A stretch of DNA of 64,000 nt, taken from NCBI RefSeq assembly GCF_019880365.1, contig NZ_CP082271.1, positions 1,364,001-1,428,000 of the forward strand, read 5' to 3'. The stretch's first letter is position 1. The number at the start of each line of letters is the position of its first letter. The notes beneath the pieces are model-generated. The model was not told where the DNA came from. It did no database searches and was given only the letters and a program-made list of their open reading frames with translations. Source of the stretch: Pseudomonas sp. DNDY-54 (GTDB lineage: Bacteria > Pseudomonadota > Gammaproteobacteria > Pseudomonadales > Pseudomonadaceae). Shown piece by piece: positions 32,013 to 40,791 of the stretch. The position numbers were made by a program, and so were the translations under genes.

Positions 32013-33509
32013 ATGCCGGGGCCAGTGAATTTCAAGGACAAGATTTCCCGCCAGCGTCCCTATGGCGCGGCTGAGTCCGGGCTGAAGGCTTCAGACGGTG
32101 ATCTCGCGCTGGTCATCGATCAATTCGAAAGCGATCGCGGTCGCATCATCAACTCCGCGGCGGTACGTCGTCTGCAGCAGAAGACGCAGGTGTTTCCGCT
32201 GGAGCGCAATGCCGCGGTGCGCAGCCGTCTGACGCATTCACTGGAAGTGCAGCAGACCGGCCGCTTCATTGTCCGCACACTGTATAAGCAGCTTGGCAAC
32301 AAGGCAGGCGAATACGGGCTCGATGGGCTTGAGGGCGCGCTGGAAAGCCTGGTTGAGATGACGTGTTTGATGCATGACATCGGCAACCCGCCGTTTGGCC
32401 ATTTTGGCGAGTTCGCGATTGGTGAATGGTTTGGCGCAAAGCTGGAGGCATTGTTCGACGTCGCCGTACCGACAGGGCAGGGCGATGACGCGTTGCGTTG
32501 CCAGATGCTCGCCGATCTCAAGCAGTTCGAAGGCAACGCTCAGGCAGTTCGGCTGGTGGTCAGCCTGTTGCGCTTGAATCTGACCTATACCCAGACGGCC
32601 GGCCTGCTCAAATATGTGCGCGCAGCCTATGCGCCAAGGCCGGCGAAGGGGACACCTGGCGCGTATCTGCACAAGAAGCCCGGTTTCTATCTATCCGAAG
32701 AATCATTTGTGAGCGATCTGCGCACAGCGCTGGATCTGCAGCCAGGCACCCGTCACCCGGTTGCCTACATCATGGAAGCGGCTGACGACATCGCCTATTG
32801 CCTGGCGGACATCGAAGACTCGGTGGAGAAAGGTATCTTCACCATCGAGCAGCTGTCGCAACTGCTGCTCGCCAAATTTGCCGAGCACGGTTCGCCGGAC
32901 GAACCAATCGCGGCCACCGGTCGCAGTTTCCGCAGCGTGCTCGCCTATGCCGAATCGCGTGCGCAGAAAGAGCCGATCAACAAGGTCGGCGAGTTCTTCA
33001 TCTGGCTGCGGGTCAACCTGGTCCATCCGCTGGTGCAGCACGCAGCTCAGCAGTTCATTGAAAACATCGAGGCGGTGTATCACGGGACCCTGGATCGGGC
33101 CCTGCTTGAAGATGCCAGCCTGCCCAACGCCATCGTTCAGACATTCAAGGACGTCGCGATGAATCGAGTTTTCTGTCACCGCGAAGTCGAGACCCTGCAG
33201 CTGCAGGGATACCGGATTCTCCAAGGGCTACTCGATGCCTATGCGCCGTTGCTTCGAGTCAGTCCGCCCACCTTTCAGGCACTGACTGAAGGCATTTGCC
33301 GCAGTGAACCGCACCTGCAAATGCTGGCTCGGCGGTTGCCCAGTCAGTTGATCAAGGCCTACCACGAAGCCATCAAGCTGCACGCTGAGTGTGCGTCGAA
33401 CTGGCCGCTTTGGGAGTTCTACTACCGGTGCCGAATGCTCCAGGATTTCGTCAGCGGTATGACCGATCAGTTGGCGCAGGACGAGTACCGTACCCTGTCG
33501 GCGCTCTAA
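32013..33509 (+). CDS. dgt: Deoxyguanosinetriphosphate triphosphohydrolase
   Basis: A 498-residue HD-domain dNTPase that releases triphosphate from dGTP. The metal-binding residues are visible: THSLEV, the HD pair in MHDIGNPPFGHFGE, and the later Asp in ADDIAYCLAD. Length is close to E. coli Dgt (505). dNTPases of this kind influence dNTP pools and can restrict phage; the gene is about 7.4 kb from the HAM1-SIR2 pair, with no sign of a shared operon. Confidence 0.92.
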   Translation: MPGPVNFKDKISRQRPYGAAESGLKASDGDLALVIDQFESDRGRIINSAAVRRLQQKTQVFPLERNAAVRSRLTHSLEVQQTGRFIVRTLYKQLGNKAGEYGLDGLEGALESLVEMTCLMHDIGNPPFGHFGEFAIGEWFGAKLEALFDVAVPTGQGDDALRCQMLADLKQFEGNAQAVRLVVSLLRLNLTYTQTAGLLKYVRAAYAPRPAKGTPGAYLHKKPGFYLSEESFVSDLRTALDLQPGTRHPVAYIMEAADDIAYCLADIEDSVEKGIFTIEQLSQLLLAKFAEHGSPDEPIAATGRSFRSVLAYAESRAQKEPINKVGEFFIWLRVNLVHPLVQHAAQQFIENIEAVYHGTLDRALLEDASLPNAIVQTFKDVAMNRVFCHREVETLQLQGYRILQGLLDAYAPLLRVSPPTFQALTEGICRSEPHLQMLARRLPSQLIKAYHEAIKLHAECASNWPLWEFYYRCRMLQDFVSGMTDQLAQDEYRTLSAL

Positions 33510-33565
33510 GCGTCGTGACGATCACGGCTAGTGCGGCGCCGCCGTGAGAACGGCATGGCTTCGCC

Positions 33566-34219
33566 TTAATCTGCTTTTGCTGTGGCCGTGCCATAGGCGC
33601 GTATGAACACGTCGATGCAATCCTGGACATGTTTATCCGCCTCACCGGTGTCGGGTGGGTCTGAATAGCCGATCAGCAGTCGGAAATGCGTGGCGCCCTT
33701 GATCAGCGAACAAAAGTGCTCGGCGGCGCGCATGGGTTCGTTCGCACACAACAGGCCGCGCTGATTCGCCTGAGCAAACAGCTGTTCGAGATCCAGCAGC
33801 AAGCGCTGCGGCCCTACGTCGAAAAACATACGTGACAGTGCTGGATTCTGCGTTGCCATGGCCACCATGACGCGGTGCAGTCCGATGGACTCGGGGCTGT
33901 TGACCAGCGCCTGGAATGCGCGGCCTATCTCCAGCAACACCTGCCTGATCGAGCTATCGTCTTCGAGTGAGAACAACTTGCGCGGCAGCCGAGTCTCGCA
34001 CGTTATTTTCACCGCTTCGCTGAACAACGCCTCCTTATCCTTGAAATGGCTGTACAGCGTGAGTTTCGAGACGCCTGCCTCCGCGGCGATGGCGTCCATG
34101 CTGCTGCCTTCGTAGCCATTGCTGAGAAACAAGACCTGAGCGGCTGTGAGGATCGCCTCGCGCTTGGCGAGATCCTTCGGGCGGCCCGGGCCAGAGGGCG
34201 CGGCTGGTTTGTCGGTCAT
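33566..34219 (-). CDS. TetR-family repressor of the adjacent RND efflux genes
   Basis: A 217-residue TetR/AcrR regulator. The helix-turn-helix is at about residues 20-65 (AILTAAQVLFLSNGYEGSS, then VSKLTLYSHFKDKEALF). The C-terminal part matches the AefR-like/TetR_C_7 style ligand domain. It is divergent from the RND adaptor gene with a 95-base gap that contains inverted repeats, so it probably represses the pump and itself. Inducer unknown. Confidence 0.9.
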   Translation of the reverse strand: MTDKPAAPSGPGRPKDLAKREAILTAAQVLFLSNGYEGSSMDAIAAEAGVSKLTLYSHFKDKEALFSEAVKITCETRLPRKLFSLEDDSSIRQVLLEIGRAFQALVNSPESIGLHRVMVAMATQNPALSRMFFDVGPQRLLLDLEQLFAQANQRGLLCANEPMRAAEHFCSLIKGATHFRLLIGYSDPPDTGEADKHVQDCIDVFIRAYGTATAKAD

Positions 34220-34248
34220 AGGTGTTTTTAATACTAGACTGGTGAGTT

Positions 34249-34276
34249 CGGTATTTTTACTATACCGCGCAGTATA
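34249..34276. promoter_or_regulatory. Putative TetR operators
   Basis: Two overlapping inverted repeats lie between the divergent TetR and efflux genes: CGGTAT-N7-ATACCG (34249-34267) and TATAC-N6-GTATA (34261-34276). Their position near the promoter region fits repression of both directions. Confidence 0.6.
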
Positions 34277-34314
34277 AGTATTAGAACCCGCTTCGCGACA
34301 GAGAGAGACTCAAC

Positions 34315-35412
34315 GTGTTTCGACATGCCCTGCCTTTAATCGGTGTCATTGGCCTCGCTTTGCTCGCTGGCTGTGGCAACGGTGAACCCGAGCCCCTTTC
34401 TGTCAGGCCGGTAATGGTGACCCAGCCGCAACCGGCGAGCGAGGCGTTCGAGAGCTACCCGGGCGAGGTGCATGCGCGTTACGAGCCGGAACTGGCGTTC
34501 CGAATCGGCGGCAAGGTCGTTGAGCGCATGGTTGAAGCGGGCGAGCGGGTGAGCAAGGACCAACCGCTGGCCCGGCTCGACCCCCAGGACGTACGACTGC
34601 AACTGGAAGGCATCCGCGCTCAGGTGGCGGCTGCGGAGGCCAACTTGCGGGTCGCCCGAGCCGAGCATGAGCGCTACAAGACGTTGATGGGTCGGCAACT
34701 GGTCAGCCGCTCGCAATTTGATGCCTCTGAAAACGCGTTTCGCTCGGCTCAGGCTCGTCTGCAACAGGCTCGCGCCGAGTTCGATGTGGCGAACAACCAG
34801 GTCGACTATGCCGTTTTGCGCGCAACTCACGAAGGGGTAATCGCTCAGCGCCGGGTTGAGGTAGGCCAGGTGGTCTCAGCTGGCCAGACGGCATTCGTGC
34901 TGGCAGCCGATGGTGAGCGCGAGGTGGCGATCAACTTGCCGGAGCAGGCGCTGGATCGTTATTCGGTCGGCCAGTCGGTCTCGGTGGAAGTGTGGTCCCA
35001 GCCGGGCAAGCAATACCCCGGTTCCATCCGCGAGTTATCTCCCGCTGCTGATCCGCAATCACGCACGTACTCCGCACGGGTCGCTTTTGCGGACGCCGAT
35101 GTCCCTGCCGAGCTCGGCCAGAGCGCTCTGGTCTCGATCCGCAGCAATGGCGAGGTGCCACTGGCCGTACCGCTTTCGGCGGTGACCGCCGAGCAGGGCA
35201 AGGCTTATGTCTGGCGCGTGAAAGACGACGCCACGCTGGAGCGCGTCGTGGTGCAGACGGGGGCCTTCGGTGAAACCCTGGTACCCGTACTCAACGGTTT
35301 GCAGGCCGATGACTGGGTCGTGCTGGCAGGCGTTCAGATGCTTCATGAGAACCAGCCGGTGAGGGCTGTCGATCGTGACAACAGGCCGGTCGAACTGGCC
35401 GCTCAGGAGTAA
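34315..35412 (+). CDS. RND efflux periplasmic adaptor subunit, lipoprotein
   Basis: A 365-residue membrane fusion protein. GTG at 34315 follows GAGAGAG. The lipobox LLAGC anchors it to the inner membrane. Domains in order: beta-barrel/lipoyl start (SYPGEVHARYEPELAFRIGGKV), coiled-coil hairpin (about 95-165), lipoyl return (LRATHEGVIAQRRVEVGQVV), beta-barrel and membrane-proximal domain. It links the RND permease five bases downstream to an outer-membrane channel, which is not encoded here. Confidence 0.93.
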   Translation: MFRHALPLIGVIGLALLAGCGNGEPEPLSVRPVMVTQPQPASEAFESYPGEVHARYEPELAFRIGGKVVERMVEAGERVSKDQPLARLDPQDVRLQLEGIRAQVAAAEANLRVARAEHERYKTLMGRQLVSRSQFDASENAFRSAQARLQQARAEFDVANNQVDYAVLRATHEGVIAQRRVEVGQVVSAGQTAFVLAADGEREVAINLPEQALDRYSVGQSVSVEVWSQPGKQYPGSIRELSPAADPQSRTYSARVAFADADVPAELGQSALVSIRSNGEVPLAVPLSAVTAEQGKAYVWRVKDDATLERVVVQTGAFGETLVPVLNGLQADDWVVLAGVQMLHENQPVRAVDRDNRPVELAAQE

Positions 35413-35417
35413 TCGGA

Positions 35418-38400
35418 ATGCGCTTCAATCTTTCCGCCTGGGCGTTAGGGAACCGGCAAATCGTCATCTATCTGATGCTTCTGATGGCCGTTGTCGGAGC
35501 GTTGTCGTACAGCAAACTCGGTCAGAGCGAGGACCCACCGTTTACCTTCAAGGCCATGGTCATCCAGACCCAGTGGCCCGGCGCGACCGCCGAGGAGGTC
35601 TCGAGGCAGGTCACTGAGCGCATCGAGAAGAAGCTGATGGAGACCGGCGAATACGAACGCATCGTGTCGTTCTCGCGGCCGGGTGAATCCAACGTGACCT
35701 TCATGGCGCGCGATTCGATGCACTCCGAGCAGATCCCTGACCTCTGGTATCAGATCCGCAAAAAGATCGGTGACATCCGCCACACCTTACCGGCAGGCGT
35801 GCAGGGGCCGTTCTTCAACGACGAGTTCGGCACCACCTTCGGGAATATTTACGCGCTGACCGGCCAGGGTTTCGACTATGCCGTGCTGAAGGATTACGCC
35901 GACCGCATCCAGTTGCAGCTGCAGCGGGTCACCAATGTCGGCAAGGTCGAGCTGATCGGATTGCAGGACGAGAAGATCTGGATTGAGCTGTCGAACGTCA
36001 AACTCGCGAATCTGGGCGTACCGCTGGAAGCGGTAAAGCAAGCGCTCGAAGCTCAGAACACAGTGATGTCCGCTGGCTTCGTCGAGACCGTCAGCGACCG
36101 GGTCCAGTTACGTGTGACCGGCAGTTTCGAAACCGTGAAGGAGATTCGCGACTTTCCCATTCGCGTCGCGGGCAGCACCTTCCGCATCGGTGACGTTGCG
36201 GAGGTTTACCGCGGCTTCAATGATCCGCCGGCGCCGCGTATGCGCTTCATGGGCGAGCCGGCTATTGGCCTTGCCGTATCGATGAAAGCGGGTGGTGACA
36301 TCCTCATGCTCGGTGAAGCCTTGCAAGGTGAGTTCGCCAGGCTGCAGCAGGAATTGCCGGCAGGCATGGAGCTGCGCAAGGTGTCCGATCAGCCAGCCGC
36401 CGTGAAGACAGGTGTCGGCGAGTTTGTGCAGGTGCTGATCGAGGCGCTGATCATTGTGCTGCTGGTGAGTTTCTTCTCACTCGGCGTGCGCACCGGCCTC
36501 GTGGTCGCGCTGTCCATTCCGCTGGTTTTGGCGATGACGTTCGCAACCATGCACTACCTGGACATCGGCTTGCACAAGATCTCGCTGGGCGCGCTGGTGC
36601 TGGCGCTCGGTCTGATGGTGGACGACGCGATCATTGCCGTGGAGATGATGGCGATCAAAATGGAGCAGGGGTTCGACCGGCTCAAGGCAGCGAGTTACGC
36701 CTGGACCAGTACGGCTTTTCCAATGCTCACCGGGACCCTGATTACCGCGGCGGGCTTTCTGCCGATTGCCACAGCGCAGTCCAGCACCGGCGAATACACC
36801 CGTTCCATTTTCCAGGTTGTGACCATTGCGCTGATTGCGTCGTGGATTGCGGCGGTTGTGTTCGTGCCGCTTCTCGGCGCAAAACTGTTGCCTGACCTGG
36901 CGAAGCGCCACGCGCAGAAGCACGGCGGCAGCGACCAGGGGCATGACCCCTACTCGACACCGTTTTACCAGCGGGTTCGGCGAGTGATTCATTTTTGTGT
37001 GCAGCGGCGCAAGACAGTCATCGTCCTGACGTTACTGCTCTTCGTCGGTGCGATCGGGTTGTTCCGCATCGTCCCGCAGCAGTTTTTTCCGGCGTCAGGG
37101 CGTCTTGAGTTGATGGTGGATTTGAAGCTGGCCGAAGGGGCATCGCTCAAGGCCACTGAAGCCGAGGTCCACCGCCTTGAAGAGATGCTCAAGGACCGGG
37201 CCGGTATCGACAATTACGTTGCCTATATTGGCAATGGCTCACCACGGTTCTACCTGCCACTGGATCAGCAATTGCCGGCGACGAGCTTTGCGCAGATCGT
37301 GGTGCTGGCGAACAGCATCGACGAGCGCGAAGCGCTGCGCAGCTGGCTGATCGAGCGACTCAGAGAGGATTTCCCAACGCTGCGCGGGCGTGTCAGTCGC
37401 CTGGAAAACGGACCGCCGGTGGGGTATCCGGTGCAGTTCCGGGTGACTGGAGAGCACATCGATGTCGTCCGCAAGCTGGCGCGTCAGGTGGCCGCCAAGG
37501 TTCGCGATAACCCGTACGTAGCGAACGTGCATCTTGATTGGCAAGAGCCGAGCAAGGTGGTCTGGCTGAATGTGGATCAGGATCGCGCCCGCGCCCTCGG
37601 CGTGAGCACGCTCGAGCTTTCCGAGTTTCTCAGGCGTACGTTTACCGGCACAACCGCCGGCCAGTTCCGGGAAGACAATGAACTGATCGAGATCCAGCTG
37701 CGTGGTACGGCGCGTGAGCGCGAGCAGCTAAGCATGTTGCCAAGCCTTGCCATTCCCACCGCCAGTGGCCGTAGTGTGCCGTTGTCGCAAGTCGCAACCC
37801 TCGAGTACGGTTTCGAAGAAGGCGTGATCTGGCACCGAAATCGCCTGCCAACGGTAACGGTGCGGGCCGACATCTACGGGGATCAACAACCGGCGTCCCT
37901 GGTTCAGCAGATCGAACCGACGCTTAGCGAGATCCGTGCGGCGCTCCCCAGCGGGTATCTGCTGGAGGTTGGCGGCACCGTGGAAGATTCCACTCGCGGT
38001 CAGGCCTCGGTAAACGCCGGTATGCCGCTGTTCGTCATTGTCGTGGTAAGCCTGTTGATGCTGCAGCTCAAGAGCTTCTCGCGTTCGGCCATGGTGTTCC
38101 TCACGGCGCCGCTGGGGCTGATCGGTGTCGCGCTGTTCCTGCTGCTGTTTGGCAAACCGTTCGGCTTTGTGGCCATGCTTGGCACCATCGCGCTGTCAGG
38201 GATGATCATGCGTAACTCTGTGATCCTGGTGGATCAGATCGAGCAGGACATTGGTGCAGGCCAGGATCGCTTCAACGCAATCATCGACGCCACGGTACGG
38301 CGCTTCCGGCCCATCGTGCTGACTGCGCTTGCGTCAGTGCTGGCGATGATTCCGCTGTCGCGCAGTGTGTTTTTTGGGCCCATGGCCGTGGCGATCATGG

Positions 38401-38492
38401 GCGGATTGATCGTTGCGACCGCTCTGACGCTGCTGTTCCTGCCGGCACTGTATGCGGCCTGGTTCCGGGTGAAGGAAGCGCCAGCCGCCTAA
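35418..38492 (+). CDS. RND efflux permease, TriC-like
   Basis: A 1024-residue proton-driven inner-membrane pump of the HAE1 type. It starts MRFNLSAWALGNRQIVIYLM and recalls P. aeruginosa TriC closely in the first 150 residues (KLGQSEDPPFTFKAMVIQT, PGATAEEVSRQVTERIEKK). The TM4 proton relay LGLMVDDAIIAVEMM has the double Asp. Two large periplasmic loops lie between TM1-2 and TM7-8. TriC uses two adaptors (TriA, TriB); only one is present here. No outer-membrane factor gene follows, so a shared channel is probably used. Confidence 0.93.
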   Translation: MRFNLSAWALGNRQIVIYLMLLMAVVGALSYSKLGQSEDPPFTFKAMVIQTQWPGATAEEVSRQVTERIEKKLMETGEYERIVSFSRPGESNVTFMARDSMHSEQIPDLWYQIRKKIGDIRHTLPAGVQGPFFNDEFGTTFGNIYALTGQGFDYAVLKDYADRIQLQLQRVTNVGKVELIGLQDEKIWIELSNVKLANLGVPLEAVKQALEAQNTVMSAGFVETVSDRVQLRVTGSFETVKEIRDFPIRVAGSTFRIGDVAEVYRGFNDPPAPRMRFMGEPAIGLAVSMKAGGDILMLGEALQGEFARLQQELPAGMELRKVSDQPAAVKTGVGEFVQVLIEALIIVLLVSFFSLGVRTGLVVALSIPLVLAMTFATMHYLDIGLHKISLGALVLALGLMVDDAIIAVEMMAIKMEQGFDRLKAASYAWTSTAFPMLTGTLITAAGFLPIATAQSSTGEYTRSIFQVVTIALIASWIAAVVFVPLLGAKLLPDLAKRHAQKHGGSDQGHDPYSTPFYQRVRRVIHFCVQRRKTVIVLTLLLFVGAIGLFRIVPQQFFPASGRLELMVDLKLAEGASLKATEAEVHRLEEMLKDRAGIDNYVAYIGNGSPRFYLPLDQQLPATSFAQIVVLANSIDEREALRSWLIERLREDFPTLRGRVSRLENGPPVGYPVQFRVTGEHIDVVRKLARQVAAKVRDNPYVANVHLDWQEPSKVVWLNVDQDRARALGVSTLELSEFLRRTFTGTTAGQFREDNELIEIQLRGTAREREQLSMLPSLAIPTASGRSVPLSQVATLEYGFEEGVIWHRNRLPTVTVRADIYGDQQPASLVQQIEPTLSEIRAALPSGYLLEVGGTVEDSTRGQASVNAGMPLFVIVVVSLLMLQLKSFSRSAMVFLTAPLGLIGVALFLLLFGKPFGFVAMLGTIALSGMIMRNSVILVDQIEQDIGAGQDRFNAIIDATVRRFRPIVLTALASVLAMIPLSRSVFFGPMAVAIMGGLIVATALTLLFLPALYAAWFRVKEAPAA

Positions 38493-38514
38493 ACGCTTGT
38501 TATCAATTATGAAT

Positions 38515-38547
38515 CGCCGCGGGCATCAGGCTGGGATGCCCGCGGCG
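38515..38547. terminator. Hairpin between convergent RND and TetR genes
   Basis: A perfect 12-bp stem CGCCGCGGGCAT / ATGCCCGCGGCG with a nine-base loop covers the last codons of the second TetR gene. It has no T tract. It probably stops or protects the convergent transcripts. Confidence 0.55.
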
Positions 38548-39092
38548 TCTAGCAACTGCTTGGCTGCCGTCTTGGCCAGCAGGGCCTGGTCACCCGGCCC
38601 CTCGATGTGCGCCATGCTCAGCGCACCTTCAACGAGGTATTGCAGTTGCCGCGCCAACTGCTCGGGCTGCGGAGATTCCATGGCTTCCAGCAGCTCGCGC
38701 AGGTGCGCCTGGAACTGCGCCTTGTAGGCCGCGGCGCGCTGGTGAATCGGATGGTTGCGGTCGTGGTATTCCGCCGCCGCATTGATGAAGAGACAGCCGC
38801 AAAACGCCTTCTGGCTGTGAATCATCTCGTTCAAGCCGTCGAAAATGCCCAGCAATGCCTTGCGTGGCGGGAGTTTGCTGCGAGCCTCGTGCAGACGCTC
38901 AAGCATTGGCTGCTGCCGCGCGTCCAGCACGGCCAGGATCAGCTCTTCCTTTGACTTGAAATGTTTATACAGCGTCATCTTCGCCACACCGGACTCGCTG
39001 AGAATCCGATCAATTCCCGTGGCGTGGTAACCCTCCGTGTAAAAAAGCCGCTCGGCCGTATCGAGTAGTTGATCGCGCTTGTTGGTTGCCAT
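38526..39092 (-). CDS. TetR-family regulator of the divergent GST gene
   Basis: A 188-residue TetR/AcrR protein. HTH: LLDTAERLFYTEGYHATG and GVAKMTLYKHFKSKEEL. The C-terminal domain has CGCLFINAAAEYHD with two cysteines that could be redox or electrophile sensing. AGGAG precedes the ATG. It is divergent from a glutathione S-transferase gene whose promoter carries a palindrome between its -35 and -10 boxes. Confidence 0.9.
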   Translation of the reverse strand: MATNKRDQLLDTAERLFYTEGYHATGIDRILSESGVAKMTLYKHFKSKEELILAVLDARQQPMLERLHEARSKLPPRKALLGIFDGLNEMIHSQKAFCGCLFINAAAEYHDRNHPIHQRAAAYKAQFQAHLRELLEAMESPQPEQLARQLQYLVEGALSMAHIEGPGDQALLAKTAAKQLLDAAGIPA

Positions 39093-39170
39093 TCAGGTCT
39101 CCTTCAGACGGCCATTATGCGGGACCGTTTGCGTTCCCTCCAACCGGCCTGGAGAGGACAAAAAATATGC

Positions 39171-39200
39171 TTGAAGTGTACAGACAGGTCTGTCTATTAT
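39171..39200 (+). promoter_or_regulatory. GST promoter with embedded TetR operator
   Basis: TTGAAG (39171-39176) and TATTAT (39195-39200) are separated by 18 bases. The spacer holds the palindrome AGACAG-GT-CTGTCT (39182-39195). A repressor bound there would block RNA polymerase. The divergent TetR gene is the obvious candidate. Confidence 0.75.
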
Positions 39201-39237
39201 CCAGTCGTGCATCTGCACCCATCCTTAAAGGAGCGAC

Positions 39238-39840
39238 ATGATGAGACTGTACGATTTGACGTTGTCCAGTAACTGCTACAAGGCGCGCCTGTTCCTCGGT
39301 CTGATTGGCCGGCCGGTTGAGTTGGTGCCGGTTGATCTGGTGAATGGCGAGCATAAGCAGCCGCCTTTTCTGGCGATCAATCCGCGCGGACAGGTTCCGG
39401 TACTTGAAGACGAGAACGTAAGGATGGTCGACTCGCAAGCCATTCTTGTCTATCTGGCGCGGCGCTACGCAGAGGAACACTGGTTTCCGCAGGACGCCCT
39501 AATCCAGGCGCGTATTGCCAGCTGGCTGAGTTTCGCCGCGAACGAGATGCAGCATGGTCCGGCAACGGCCCGAGTGGCGCGCCTGTTCGGTCTTCGGATC
39601 GACGAGGCGTTGACTTCTACACGTGCGCTGGCTGCGATGCATGTGCTCGAACAGCAACTGGCCGAACACACCTGGCTGGCTGAGAGCGCTGTCCCGACTA
39701 TCGCCGACATCGCGGTTTACCCCTACGCGGCGTTAGCGGGTGAGGGCGGCATTGATCTCGCGCCGTACCCTGCCGTACGTGCCTGGTGTTCACGCATCCG
39801 CGAGCTGCCGGGTTACGTCGGCATGCCCGGCCTGGAATAA
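39238..39840 (+). CDS. Glutathione S-transferase family protein
   Basis: A 200-residue GST. The N-terminal thioredoxin-fold domain starts MMRLYDLTLSSNCYKARLFLGL, with the GSH-binding NPRGQVPVLED and DSQAILVYLARRY motifs; the C-terminal helical domain has PTIADIAVYPYAAL. It conjugates glutathione to electrophiles or has a related thiol function. Its ribosome site is AAAGGAGC. It is first in a plus-strand run with the next two genes and is probably controlled by the divergent TetR. Confidence 0.92.
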   Translation: MMRLYDLTLSSNCYKARLFLGLIGRPVELVPVDLVNGEHKQPPFLAINPRGQVPVLEDENVRMVDSQAILVYLARRYAEEHWFPQDALIQARIASWLSFAANEMQHGPATARVARLFGLRIDEALTSTRALAAMHVLEQQLAEHTWLAESAVPTIADIAVYPYAALAGEGGIDLAPYPAVRAWCSRIRELPGYVGMPGLE

Positions 39841-39852
39841 GGGGCAGTCACC

Positions 39853-40791
39853 ATGAGCAGCCCTTTTCACGCCGGTGAACAATGGGTGCAGAGCCGCGCA
39901 GGCGTACGCGATAAAGCTGAGCAGATCGGCCGTCGAGTGATCCGTTCGTTCATGCCCGAACAGCATCGAGCGTTCTTCGCTCAGTTGCCGGCGCTGCTGG
40001 TTGCCGCAGCCGATAGCGAAGGGCAGCCTCATGCGTCCCTGCTCTGGGGGCCGGCCGGGTTCGCCTGGTCGCCGCACCCCGAACTGCTGTGCATCGGTGC
40101 CAGCCCGCACGCTGACGATCCGATCGCGCCGTTGCTGCACCCGGGCGCCATGGTCGGTTTGTTGGGGTTGGAGTGGCCGACCCGACGGCGCAATCGATTG
40201 AACGGACGGATCATCGAGCGTGATGCGCAGGGCTTCAGCGTTGCCGTGGCGCAGTCATTCGGCAACTGTCCGAAGTACATCCAAGCGCGAGAGTGGCAGC
40301 CGGTCGACCGTCTGCCAGGGTTAATGCTGGAAGGCGAAGGGTTGGACTCGGAATGGCTCACTCAGGTGCAACAGGCTGACACGCTGTTCATCGCCAGCCA
40401 GAGTCCGGACCTGCAAGGTGGTGGCGTTGATATTTCACATCGCGGGGGCCCGGTCGGGTTCGTCGAGGTTGGGCGTGATGGTCGCCTCTGGATGCCGGAT
40501 TACAGCGGCAACCGGCTGTTCAATACCCTGGGCAATCTGGTCCGCGAGCCGCGTTGTGGGTTGTTGTTCATCAATTTCGCCAACGGTGATCTGCTCCACC
40601 TACAAGCGCTGGCGGAAGTGGTCTGGCCCGAGCAGTTCGCCGCGTTTGACATCACCGCGCCGGTAGGCGCCGAACGCATGCTTGCGTTGGCGCCGGGCCG
40701 GTGGACGCTGCGGCGTTCAAGGCTGCCCTTGTCGTTCGCTGCACCGGATGTCTCACCGTTCCTTCCGGAACCAGGGGTGAGCGATGCGTAG
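39853..40791 (+). CDS. Pyridoxamine 5'-phosphate oxidase family protein
   Basis: A 312-residue protein with a split-barrel flavin-binding fold. ALLVAAADSEGQPHASLLWG and the C-terminal GGPVGFVEVGRDGRLWMPDYSGN, NTLGNLVREPRCGLLFINF segments match the PNPOx-like family. It probably binds FMN and may reduce or oxidise a small molecule. It starts 12 bases after the GST stop and overlaps the next gene by eight bases, so the three likely form one detoxification operon. Confidence 0.85.
   Translation: MSSPFHAGEQWVQSRAGVRDKAEQIGRRVIRSFMPEQHRAFFAQLPALLVAAADSEGQPHASLLWGPAGFAWSPHPELLCIGASPHADDPIAPLLHPGAMVGLLGLEWPTRRRNRLNGRIIERDAQGFSVAVAQSFGNCPKYIQAREWQPVDRLPGLMLEGEGLDSEWLTQVQQADTLFIASQSPDLQGGGVDISHRGGPVGFVEVGRDGRLWMPDYSGNRLFNTLGNLVREPRCGLLFINFANGDLLHLQALAEVVWPEQFAAFDITAPVGAERMLALAPGRWTLRRSRLPLSFAAPDVSPFLPEPGVSDA

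Noticed and set aside
32013..33509. dgt as part of an anti-phage operon with the HAM1-SIR2 pair
   Set aside because: It is about 7 kb away on the opposite strand with many unrelated genes between; Dgt is a common housekeeping dNTPase.
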